A stretch of 7,544 bases of DNA, taken from Desulfobacterales bacterium. Its GTDB lineage: Bacteria; Desulfobacterota; Desulfobacteria; Desulfobacterales; JAUCGF01. Made by a program: the position numbers and the translations under genes. The notes beneath the pieces were generated by a model. That model was not told the DNA's origin and made no database searches. It was given only the letters and a program-made list of their open reading frames with translations. Location of the stretch: contig JAOZRC010000030.1 of NCBI GenBank assembly GCA_029940345.1, forward strand, positions 9,899 through 17,442. Direction: 5' to 3'. Below, piece after piece: positions 1 through 5,635 of the stretch (the stretch's first letter is position 1; every line of letters starts with the position of its first letter).

Positions 1-168
1 AAAGAACATCGAACATCGAACATTGAACATCGAACGTCGAATGATGCGGCTGCCATAGATATCGAAACAGTTCAGGAAAACTTTAAAGAACATCTGACAT
101 CGAATATTGAACATCCAACGTCCAATGATGCGCCAGACCTGGATATCGAAACGGCGCAGGAAGATATT
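1..168 (+). repeat. 84-bp tandem duplication, two in-frame copies
   Basis: Unit 1 is 1-84 and unit 2 is 85-168. They align without gaps and keep the reading frame (28 codons each). The first 48 bases of each unit (1-48, 85-132) are built from a GAACATCGAAC/GAACATTGAAC-type motif ending in AATGATGCG. The rest encodes similar peptides (AIDIETVQENF and DLDIETAQEDI). The GAACATYGAAC motif resembles a simple repeat often seen between genes in environmental bacterial genomes (from memory). More copies may lie upstream of the window. Confidence 0.85.
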
Positions 169-807
169 GAGGGCAAACCATCGCCAAATGATATTGTGGC
201 GCTGCTGGGTACGCCCGTTTTAGGCGTTGCCCAGGATGATCAACTCCGACAAATCAATCTGGTTTGGCGTGCGATGGCAAATGCCGAAGGATATCATCTT
301 TACAGGAAATCCCAGGGAACGGATTGGCATAAATTCGCAACAATTACAATCGCGGATCAATGCCATTATACTGACACAGCGAATCTTGACGACGGTCAAA
401 TTTACCACTATTATCTGACAGCCTATAATTCCGCAGAAGAAACCGAGCCTTCCCAACAGGTAAGCGCCAAGACCAAAGGGCCGCCCCATTGTCCGCAAGA
501 AATCAGCGTTTTCCGACAGTCGAACAAGGGGATCAAAATCACCTGGACACCACTCAATGATCCCGATGTCGGCGGCTATGTTATTTATCGGGGTTCGATT
601 GCGGACCAATCCGAACACTTGGGCGTACAATCGGTTTCCGTGCAAGAGATTGCCCAGGTGAAAGGATGGCAGTCTCACTCTTACATAGATCAGGAAATAT
701 CATCGTCAGAACCGGACCGGGAATACTATTACGCCATTAAAAGTTTTAACCTTTTTAACGCCCGCGGCGTGCTTTCCGAAGCTGTGCGGGTAAAAACGGC
801 TCCGTAA
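1..807 (+). CDS. Fibronectin type III domain protein, 3' part
   Basis: The frame is open from the first base, so the gene begins outside the window; the GTG at 196 is only an internal valine codon. The visible 268 residues start with two copies of a 28-residue unit (about 1-28 and 29-56, containing EHRTSNIEH and EHLTSNIEH). Two fibronectin type III-like domains follow, at about 71-159 and 160-268. Each shows the typical core: 'INLVWRAMANAEGYHLYR' then 'YHYYLTAYNSA' in the first, 'IKITWTPLNDPDVGGYVIYR' then 'YYYAIKSFN' in the second. Such domains bind proteins or carbohydrates or act as spacers, often in envelope or secreted proteins. No enzymatic motif, membrane segment or signal peptide is visible, though the N-terminus is missing. 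The gene ends with TAA followed directly by TAG. It converges on the hydrolase with 9 bp between them. Domain family is fairly sure; function is unknown. Confidence 0.8.
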   Translation, partial: KEHRTSNIEHRTSNDAAAIDIETVQENFKEHLTSNIEHPTSNDAPDLDIETAQEDIEGKPSPNDIVALLGTPVLGVAQDDQLRQINLVWRAMANAEGYHLYRKSQGTDWHKFATITIADQCHYTDTANLDDGQIYHYYLTAYNSAEETEPSQQVSAKTKGPPHCPQEISVFRQSNKGIKITWTPLNDPDVGGYVIYRGSIADQSEHLGVQSVSVQEIAQVKGWQSHSYIDQEISSSEPDREYYYAIKSFNLFNARGVLSEAVRVKTAP

Positions 808-817
808 TAGCGTTTTT
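792..817. terminator. Possible weak bidirectional terminator between convergent genes
   Basis: A perfect 7-bp inverted repeat, AAAAACG (792-798) and CGTTTTT (811-817), with a 12-base loop, spans the stop codon of the fibronectin gene and touches the stop codon of the hydrolase. On either strand it gives a short hairpin ending in a run of five T. The stem has only two GC pairs, so it would be weak. Its position between two converging genes is the main argument for it. Confidence 0.3.
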
Positions 818-2037
818 CAAACGGACTCTGGGTAATAAGCTTTCAACCACTTTTTGACAGTAGCATATACTTCCGGATGATTGAGAAGATCCATGTGGTT
901 CATATTACGGCCGATCCACTGATGGGTTTTGGGAAACAAAAGATTCAATTCAGCATTCTTATGACGCCCCAAAGCGCTGTCTAATGTCACAAGACCGTCT
1001 CCGATAAGATCATCACTGAGCTTGTCAGATTCCATGCCCACAGATGCGGCGATTGCATAACACTGCACGCCTTCCGGCAGAGGTGCGGGGATTCGCCGAT
1101 CCCCGGACAAATCGAATCGGTCGCGTCCTTTCCAATCATCTTCTGTCACATTGCCATAACGCAGATCAGTTAAGCCACTGCTCCGGATTTTTCCCAAGCG
1201 CGAAAAGGGAGCGCTATACGGATTTATTCCTAAAATAATATCGATCCAGGCCCCACCCTTCTCCAATGGAGCCCCGTGATGCGGCGTGCCGAGAAATACG
1301 AGCTTGCGAAGATGGTCTGGCCAGGTATAGCCTGATATTTTCCCGTAATGGCAGGCACTCCGGGAAACAAGCCCTCCCATGCTGTGGGCGATGATGCAAA
1401 GTTCTATCGGCTGAGGCGATTGTTCGATGACAGTTTCAAGGAGATCGGAAAATTTTCGGCCGTTTTCAGAAATGTGAAGTCCGGTATTATAATGGAGATA
1501 AACCGGTCCGAATCCCAGATCGCGGGCCAGGGCGGCACCGTGATCGTGTCCCTGCCAGTTCCATAGCAAATCATTCATGCATGATCCGTGTACCATTATC
1601 GCAAGTCGACCTTCGGATTTCAGGATCGCTTGGGAAAGACTCCGTTCGTTCAACGGTTTTCCATTGCGGCGAAACTGCATGGGAATGGCCAGCGGATTGT
1701 TCCTGGCGACCAGGTGATCGCCAAGCACACCATTCAATGCGGAAAGAACGGCTTCACGACCGGAGAATGAGTCTTGTTCTCCGAGCATCGAGCTGAACCG
1801 GTCGAGCAGTGCATCGATTCCGTCCCCCACCAATTCGGTCACCGTGCGGATGTTCCGGTAAACCATTCCTGTGACGCCTTTTGTCCGATATTGATCAGGT
1901 GCGCCAAGCATCCCTGCAAAACTGCTTATCGTGTGATGCAATGATTCGACCATATCGGTAATGCCGGTGATGGCGTCAATCGTTAAACTCCCTACGCCAC
2001 GGAGGTCTGTTGAAAGGTTATTGGGATTTCGGGGCAT
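817..2037 (-). CDS. Alpha/beta hydrolase, lipase/PGAP1-like
   Basis: The 406-residue product is a serine hydrolase of the alpha/beta fold, probably an esterase or lipase; the substrate is unknown. The strand and oxyanion region 'LAIMVHG' lies at about 145-151. The nucleophile elbow A-H-S-M-G-G at 217-222 gives Ser219 as nucleophile, followed by 'VFLGTPHHGAPLEKGG' (247-262), typical of PGAP1-like and triacylglycerol lipase relatives. Asp347 in 'GDGLVTLDSALG' and His381 in 'NHMDLLNHPEVY' are the likely acid and base. The first 110 or so residues precede the catalytic domain and include the segment 'DAITGITDMVESLHHTISSF', which resembles N-terminal parts of related proteobacterial hydrolases. 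No signal peptide or membrane helix is seen. The ATG is preceded by a strong GGAGGAGGA (2041-2049 on the complementary strand). It is transcribed away from the repeat island and appears to be a single gene. Confidence 0.85.
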   Translation of the reverse strand: MPRNPNNLSTDLRGVGSLTIDAITGITDMVESLHHTISSFAGMLGAPDQYRTKGVTGMVYRNIRTVTELVGDGIDALLDRFSSMLGEQDSFSGREAVLSALNGVLGDHLVARNNPLAIPMQFRRNGKPLNERSLSQAILKSEGRLAIMVHGSCMNDLLWNWQGHDHGAALARDLGFGPVYLHYNTGLHISENGRKFSDLLETVIEQSPQPIELCIIAHSMGGLVSRSACHYGKISGYTWPDHLRKLVFLGTPHHGAPLEKGGAWIDIILGINPYSAPFSRLGKIRSSGLTDLRYGNVTEDDWKGRDRFDLSGDRRIPAPLPEGVQCYAIAASVGMESDKLSDDLIGDGLVTLDSALGRHKNAELNLLFPKTHQWIGRNMNHMDLLNHPEVYATVKKWLKAYYPESV

Positions 2038-2040
2038 GAT

Positions 2041-2049
2041 TCCTCCTCC
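2041..2049 (-). promoter_or_regulatory. Ribosome binding site of the hydrolase gene
   Basis: Read on the minus strand, GGAGGAGGA ends 3 bases before the ATG at 2037, and its inner GGAGG copy gives a usable spacing. It fixes the start codon. It directly abuts the dispersed repeat beginning at 2050, so the promoter and 5' leader of the hydrolase gene must lie in repeat-derived DNA. Confidence 0.6.
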
Positions 2050-2050
2050 A

Positions 2051-2141
2051 GAGTCCCATCAGGACGGCATATTTATAGAATCATTGCGCTTATGTTTCGT
2101 CGAAGTCAATTGTTCTACAAACATGCCGCTCCCATGGAGCC
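2051..2141. repeat. Imperfect palindromic dispersed repeat, copy 1
   Basis: The left arm contains CGGCATATTTATAGAA (2065-2080) and the right arm TTCTACAAACATGCCG (2113-2128), which pair at 14 of 16 positions. The pairing continues more loosely outward into GAGTCCCATC on the left and CCCATGGAGCC on the right. The spacer is 32 bases (2081-2112). The left arm recurs as a direct copy at 7510-7538. No gene is supported here; a short open frame through it reads repeat sequence only. Confidence 0.7.
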
Positions 2142-2190
2142 TATTAGGGATATTTCATTTTAAAAGAATTATGAATTTGTTAGAATAACT

Positions 2191-2392
2191 GGCATCCTTC
2201 ATTTGACGGTTAACAGTTTCGATTTTCATAAAGGAGTGCGAAAAATTTTTTCGCCTGCCCGCAAGCGAAGCGAGCGGCAAATGTCTTGTTAAATTGCAGT
2301 ATTGCCGCTTGCTTCGCTCGCGGTAGTGCGAAAATGAATTTTCGCACTCCTTAAAATGTGTAAACTACTTTTGATACCCAATGAAGGATGCC
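2191..2392. repeat. 202-bp nested palindrome, MITE/REP-like
   Basis: Three nested inverted repeats share one centre. The outer stem is GGCATCCTTCATT (2191-2203) with its exact complement at 2380-2392. The middle stem is AAGGAGTGCGAAAA (2231-2244) with its exact complement at 2339-2352. The inner stem is 22 bp (2259-2280 with 2302-2323) with two mismatches, around a 21-base loop. The flanks GAATAACT (2183-2190) and GAATAGCT (2393-2400) match at 7 of 8 bases, like an aged target-site duplication. It has no coding capacity, which fits a non-autonomous element moved by a transposase elsewhere. A REP-type hairpin is the alternative. Confidence 0.75.
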
Positions 2393-2444
2393 GAATAGCT
2401 CTTGTATTTAAAACACAATCTGCAATAGCAATCAAGGAAATTGT

Positions 2445-2537
2445 ATGAATAACGCTCCCACGCTTTCAGACCTTGTTCGACAAAAAATCAGTTTAAGGCA
2501 TTATTCTATACGAACAGGGGAAGCTTATGTTTCCTGA
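2445..2537 (+). pseudogene. Tyrosine recombinase remnant (integron-integrase-like N-terminus)
   Basis: An ATG at 2445 with AAGGAAA (2434-2440) in front opens a 30-codon frame containing LSDLVRQKISLRHYS then IRTGEAYVS. This is the start of the SAM-like core-binding domain of integron-type tyrosine recombinases, whose family pattern is close to 'LLDQVRxxIRxxHYSxRTExAYVxWIKRF'. The frame ends at TGA (2535-2537) exactly where the family has tryptophan, and the next two codons read Ile-Lys as expected. TGG to TGA is therefore likely. Similarity then stops, because the DNA runs into the 3' end of the regulator gene. The catalytic domain (Arg...His-X-X-Arg...Tyr) is absent, so it cannot work as a recombinase. 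It shows that recombination occurred at this point. The match is by eye and short. Confidence 0.65.
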
Positions 2538-2549
2538 ATAAAAGGCCAA

Positions 2550-3947
2550 CTACTTTTCAGAAGATACAAAAGTCGCCGTAACATTGTATTTTTTCATCCG
2601 ATTCCACACCGTAACACGGGAGACGCCCAGCAGTCGCGCCGTTTCTGACTGGTTGCCGCCCGTCTTCTCAAGCATCTCTATAAGCTGCCGTTTTTTGGTT
2701 TCATCTTTGTTAATAGACGGGTTAATAGCCGGTTTTGACTTGTTTTTCAAAAAATTTTGCAGCGGCAATATCGTCGGAGGGAAATGTCCCGGTAAAAGCG
2801 TTTTATCCTGGCAGGTTACAAAGGCGAACTCGAAGGCGCTCTTTAATTCACGGACATTTCCCGGCCAAGCGTGTTCCATCAAAAGTCGCATGGCCTCGTT
2901 TCCTATGTTGCGGATTTTTTTGCCACTTTTCAATTGAATGCGGCGGAAAAAGAAATCGGCTAAGATAGGAATGTCATCGATTCGTTCGCGCAAAGGGGGG
3001 ATATGGATCGGTATGACATTGATCCTGTAAAAAAGGTCTTGTCTGAAAGCGCCTTGTTCCACGAGTTTCATCAAATCGCGGTTGGTTGCCGAAATAATCC
3101 TGACATCCGTATGAATCGGTTTGTTGTCTCCCACGCGTTCGATCACTTTATCTTCTAACACCCGCAGCAGTTTCACCTGGGTGGCCAGCGGCAGGTCGCC
3201 GATCTCATCAAGAAAGATATCTCCGCCCCGGGCGGCTTCAAACCGTCCCACGCGGGTCTTGTGGGCGCCGGTGAAAGCGCCTTTGACATGCCCGAACAGT
3301 TCGCTCTCTAACAGCGATTCATTCAGGGCGGCGCAATTGACCTTGATGTATGGTTGCGTGTTGTTATTGCCGATAGTATGAATCGCTTTGGCAACCAGCT
3401 CTTTGCCCACACCGCTTTCTCCGAAGATGATAACCGGCGCATCCGAACGGGCGGCATTGGCAATCAAATTGAAAACACGCTGCATGGGAGCCGAAGCGCC
3501 CAAAATTCCGTGAAATCCGTCCTCTGAGCGCAGTTCCCGTCGATAGGCTTCGATCTGGCTGTCTTTTTCGACCAATTCGGTAATATCGGTCATGGTTTCA
3601 ACGGCGCCCATTAAGATTCCTTTTCTATCATAGAGAAGGGATGCATTTTTAAGGATATGAACTCTTGTATTATCTTTTTTCATGATGGTGCAGCGGCGCA
3701 TATCAAATTTGCCGGTTTTAAACAGGATACACCAATGGTCCCCATCAGTTGTGAGCGCGGCTTTACATATATTACAATTCAACATTGAACAACGGCTGCC
3801 GATCAATTCATCGCGCGTATAACCGGAAATCTTTTCGACGCCTTTATTCACCGAAATGATCGTGCCGTATTTATCCACAATCATGATGCCGTCTTTGATG
3901 GTGTCAATGACCGCTTTCCAATACGCATTTAACTCCTGTTCAAACAT
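2550..3947 (-). CDS. Sigma-54-dependent activator, PAS-AAA+-Fis
   Basis: The 465-residue protein is a bacterial enhancer-binding protein. An N-terminal PAS domain (about 8-125) carries an unusual cysteine set: C53, C58, C61, C73 and C86. The AAA+ domain (about 147-370) has Walker A GESGVGKE (176-183), the sigma-54 contact loop GAFTGA (223-228), Walker B IFLDEIGD (244-251), 'FRQDLFYRINVIPI' with its arginine finger region, and WPGNVREL (361-368). A Fis-type helix-turn-helix is at about 416-455 ('NQSETARLLGVSRVTVWNR'). It should therefore drive a -24/-12 promoter. GGAGGG (3951-3956, minus strand) precedes the ATG at short spacing. It is divergent from the sulfur operon, whose leader has a strong sigma-54 promoter, so that operon is the likely target. 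The cysteines suggest sensing of redox state, metal or reactive sulfur; this is inference. The length and all ATPase motifs indicate an intact gene. Confidence 0.95.
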   Translation of the reverse strand: MFEQELNAYWKAVIDTIKDGIMIVDKYGTIISVNKGVEKISGYTRDELIGSRCSMLNCNICKAALTTDGDHWCILFKTGKFDMRRCTIMKKDNTRVHILKNASLLYDRKGILMGAVETMTDITELVEKDSQIEAYRRELRSEDGFHGILGASAPMQRVFNLIANAARSDAPVIIFGESGVGKELVAKAIHTIGNNNTQPYIKVNCAALNESLLESELFGHVKGAFTGAHKTRVGRFEAARGGDIFLDEIGDLPLATQVKLLRVLEDKVIERVGDNKPIHTDVRIISATNRDLMKLVEQGAFRQDLFYRINVIPIHIPPLRERIDDIPILADFFFRRIQLKSGKKIRNIGNEAMRLLMEHAWPGNVRELKSAFEFAFVTCQDKTLLPGHFPPTILPLQNFLKNKSKPAINPSINKDETKKRQLIEMLEKTGGNQSETARLLGVSRVTVWNRMKKYNVTATFVSSEK

Positions 3948-3960
3948 GTGCCCTCCGATC

Positions 3961-3999
3961 TGTTAAAATTTAACTTATGTTAAGTTTTCTGATTTAACA
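3961..3999. promoter_or_regulatory. Candidate activator binding array (GTTAA/TTAAC half-sites)
   Basis: Overlapping inverted repeats are packed into 39 bases: GTTAAA-A-TTTAAC (3962-3974), AACTTA-TGT-TAAGTT (3972-3986), and an outer pair TGTTAAA (3961-3967) with TTTAACA (3993-3999). The array lies about 100-137 bases upstream of the -24 element of the rightward promoter, normal for an upstream activating sequence of a sigma-54 activator. It also lies 14 bases from the regulator's own start codon, so binding could repress the regulator gene. The regulator's binding specificity is unknown. The sequence is AT-rich, so some of the symmetry could be chance. Confidence 0.5.
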
Positions 4000-4096
4000 C
4001 TTGAACACCTCCGGCGCAAGTCTGAAACACATTATTTATTTGCTTGATGCTTTCATTGCGCTGTTTTGCAAGATTTCGGATGTGATTTTTTATGGT

Positions 4097-4114
4097 CTGG
4101 CATAAGACTTGCAA
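4097..4114 (+). promoter_or_regulatory. Sigma-54 (-24/-12) promoter of the sulfur operon
   Basis: TGGCATAAGACTTGC (4098-4112) matches the RpoN consensus TGGCAC-N5-TTGC with one difference in the -24 block. The invariant GG and GC are exactly 10 bases apart. Transcription would start near 4123-4125, about 30 bases before the first gene. A divergent sigma-54 activator gene and an inverted-repeat array at the usual upstream distance support it. Confidence 0.88.
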
Positions 4115-4154
4115 GCTTGGGTGTTATGCAAAAACAGATAGGATATAAACAGAA

Positions 4155-4397
4155 TTGAAAGAAAACGCCAATCACACACTTGACTTTAAAGGGTCAATCA
4201 CACCGATGACGTTTTTAAAGTTGACCAACGTATTCCGGGCCATGCAATCAGGCGAAACGCTGGAAGTGACCGGTCTGGATGAGGACATCAAAAACGATTT
4301 GTTCAAGGTTTTACGTGAATTGTCCTACCAGGTGGTGGCGGATGAAAAGATAAAAGATGTAATGCCCCTTTACAGGGTTCGACTTAAAAAAGAATAG
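4155..4397 (+). CDS. TusA/SirA-fold protein lacking the active-site cysteine
   Basis: The 80-residue protein follows the TusA pattern: first strand 'HTLDFKGSITPMTFLKLTNV', helix, then 'MQSGETLEVTGLDEDIKNDL', and a last strand 'MPLYRVRLKK'. Where TusA has Cys-Pro it has Thr-Pro ('SITPMTF', about residues 14-20), and the whole protein has no cysteine. It cannot carry a persulfide, so a structural, partner-binding or regulatory role is more likely. The start is TTG at 4155: an in-frame stop lies at 4146-4148 and the next ATG (4206) would remove the first strand. The weak AGGA (4140-4143) sits 11 bases upstream, so initiation may be poor. It is the first gene after the sigma-54 promoter and is followed 20 bases later by a DsrE-like gene. 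Fold assignment rests on a by-eye alignment. Confidence 0.75.
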   Translation: MKENANHTLDFKGSITPMTFLKLTNVFRAMQSGETLEVTGLDEDIKNDLFKVLRELSYQVVADEKIKDVMPLYRVRLKKE

Positions 4398-4417
4398 AAA
4401 ATACCAAAGGAGGACGC

Positions 4418-4789
4418 ATGACAACTGAAAATGAAAAAATTGTTTACATTATCACACGCGCCGGAGATGATCCGGAGCTGTCGGTTTCGCCTTTTGCAAT
4501 GGCCAATGCCGCCTTGGCTATGGATGTCGAGGCTGTGATTTTCCTACTTGGCTACGCGGTGCTACTTGCCAAAAAAGGCTATGCGGAAACTGTGTTCGCA
4601 CCCAAAAGACCCCCTATGAAAAAACTGATTGACGACTTCCTTTCTTACGGCGGTAAACTTTTAGTCTGCCTGCCCTGTACTCAAGGGCGCGAAATTGAAG
4701 CTTCCGATTTGATCGAAGGTGCTGAAACAGTTCACGCCGGACGTTTCACCCAAGAAATTCTCAGTGCGAAAAATGTAATCTCACTTTAA
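4418..4789 (+). CDS. DsrE-like sulfur carrier protein, CxPC type
   Basis: The 123-residue protein fits the DsrE/DsrF-like family of small sulfurtransferases. It shows 'KIVYIITRAGDDPELSVSPF' as first strand and loop, 'AMANAALAMDVEAVIFLLGY' as helix and second strand, a lysine-rich region around 62-69, and the strand and motif 'LLVCLPCTQGREI'. Cys84 and Cys87 form a C-x-P-C pair at the position where DsrE-like proteins carry their active cysteine. In the family that cysteine holds a persulfide passed to or from TusA. AAGGAGG (4407-4413) gives a good ribosome site. There is no signal peptide, so it is cytoplasmic. It lies between the cysteine-free and the canonical TusA genes, which supports sulfur relay. 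Its exact subgroup (DsrE, DsrF or a peroxiredoxin-like DsrE relative) cannot be settled by eye. Confidence 0.8.
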   Translation: MTTENEKIVYIITRAGDDPELSVSPFAMANAALAMDVEAVIFLLGYAVLLAKKGYAETVFAPKRPPMKKLIDDFLSYGGKLLVCLPCTQGREIEASDLIEGAETVHAGRFTQEILSAKNVISL

Positions 4790-4854
4790 AATCAGTTAGC
4801 AGAATATTTGCAATTAATCATTACCATAATTTAAAATCAGAAAAGGAGCAAGTA

Positions 4855-5109
4855 ATGACAGAGCTAGATTTAAGCGCCATTGAGGTTGGAAACAGTGTGG
4901 ATGCAAGAGGAAGCGCGTGTCCCGGTCCGCTGATGGAAGCCAAAAAAGGCATTGGCAAAGTCAAGGTCGGAGAAATTCTTGAAGTGCTCTCCAATGACGA
5001 AGGCACGCGCGATGATCTTCCGATCTGGGCCAAAAAAGTGGGACATGAATTTTTAGGCTTTCTAGAAGCGGACGGTCATGACAAAATATTCATCAGGAGA
5101 AAGAAATAA
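4855..5109 (+). CDS. tusA: TusA-family sulfurtransferase, canonical
   Basis: The 84-residue product has the TusA signature 'VDARGSACPGPLMEAKKGIG', with Cys22 in C-P-G-P, then 'VKVGEILEVLSNDEGTRDDLPIWAKKVGHE' split across the second strand and helix, and a final strand 'DKIFIRRKK'. In this family the cysteine carries a persulfide and hands sulfur to partner proteins such as DsrE. AGGAG (4844-4848) precedes the ATG. The next gene begins 11 bases after the stop, so the two are probably co-translated. Cytoplasmic. The symbol is family-level; a role in sulfur energy metabolism rather than tRNA thiolation is inferred from the neighbours. Confidence 0.92.
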   Translation: MTELDLSAIEVGNSVDARGSACPGPLMEAKKGIGKVKVGEILEVLSNDEGTRDDLPIWAKKVGHEFLGFLEADGHDKIFIRRKK

Positions 5110-5120
5110 GCGGGGGCGAT

Positions 5121-5543
5121 ATGGCATCCCAAGATAAAAGCGTCAATCAGGGTAAGATACTGATTTTGGCAACCGAAACCTGCGCCTATCCCGGAGCTGA
5201 CTCCGTAGGACAGGCGCATTCGGGTTATCCGACAAATACCTTTATTCTCAGGGTGAGAGCACCGGTGATGTTTCCGGAGCGGTTCTATCTGAATTGCTTT
5301 GCCAAAGGAATCGGTGGTATTATTATCATGTCCTGTGGTGAAGAATGTCCGTACGAAGGCGCCTATAAAGCGATGGCGACGCGCTTGGACCGGGTTTATA
5401 AGCTAATGAAAGAGAAAGCGATTGATATTCGACGACTCCGTCTGACCGCAATATGTACGGTTTGCAACCGCGCCTTTTTAAACGAAGTTAATAAAATGAA
5501 CGCCTTGGTGCAAGAACTCGGACCGCCGAACATCAGCTCATAG
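5121..5543 (+). CDS. MvhD-like iron-sulfur protein (hydrogenase delta subunit family)
   Basis: The 140-residue protein resembles MvhD/FlpD, the electron-transfer family that feeds HdrA and also forms the C-terminal part of QmoB. The match runs through 'CAYPGADSVGQAHSGYPTNT', 'ILRVRAPVMFPERFYLNCFA', 'GIGGIIIMSCGEECPYEGAY' and 'RLDRVYKLMKEKAIDIRRLR'. Cysteines are at 21, 59, 72, 76, 112 and 115. Typical MvhD has C-x2-C at the first site; here only Cys21 remains (T-E-T-C). The Cys in the usual 'CSGR' position is replaced (R-A-P-V), while an added C-x2-C (112, 115) lies near the C-terminus. The cluster type may therefore differ from the usual [2Fe-2S]. GGGGGC (5112-5117) serves as ribosome site. 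The HdrA-like protein in the same operon is the likely partner. Family assignment is good; electron route is inferred. Confidence 0.8.
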   Translation: MASQDKSVNQGKILILATETCAYPGADSVGQAHSGYPTNTFILRVRAPVMFPERFYLNCFAKGIGGIIIMSCGEECPYEGAYKAMATRLDRVYKLMKEKAIDIRRLRLTAICTVCNRAFLNEVNKMNALVQELGPPNISS

Positions 5544-5623
5544 TTATAAAATAGTCAGGGAATTCCCAATAAATAACTTACACGATCAGTTTATTATTTA
5601 TAGCTTTGAATTTAATGAAAAAA

Positions 5624-5628
5624 GGGAG
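5624..5628 (+). promoter_or_regulatory. Ribosome binding site deciding the second DsrE-like start
   Basis: GGGAG lies 7 bases before the ATG at 5636. The upstream in-frame TTG (5606) has no comparable site, and starting there would add ten residues that do not match the family fold. Confidence 0.6.
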
Positions 5629-5635
5629 TAAAATC

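Noticed and set aside
196..198. GTG as the real start of the fibronectin type III protein.
   Set aside because: The frame is open through the window edge, the preceding codons form an in-frame duplicated peptide, and no ribosome site precedes the GTG.
1961..2188. A 75-codon plus-strand open frame running from inside the hydrolase gene into the repeat island.
   Set aside because: It lies antisense to the hydrolase and then reads through the palindromic repeat; there is no ribosome site or recognisable domain.
2191..2392. Possible integron attC site beside the integrase remnant.
   Set aside because: The palindrome ends do not carry the RYYYAAC/GTTRRRY core pair, so a MITE/REP-like element fits better.
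3121..3381. An 86-codon plus-strand open frame opposite the AAA+ domain.
   Set aside because: It is a shadow of the regulator gene in another frame, without ribosome site or domain similarity.
4126..4158. A tiny leader frame (ATG, ten codons) whose TGA overlaps the TTG start of the cysteine-free TusA gene, resembling translational coupling.
   Set aside because: The ATG would lie only 1-3 bases from the predicted transcription start and has no ribosome site. The overlap is probably chance.
5558..5601. GGGAATTCCC palindrome and an ATAAATAA/TTATTTAT inverted repeat between the MvhD-like and second DsrE-like genes, as an internal terminator or promoter.
   Set aside because: The stems are short and AT-rich with no T-run in the right place, and no convincing -35/-10 pair was seen. 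Chance is likely in this AT-rich gap.
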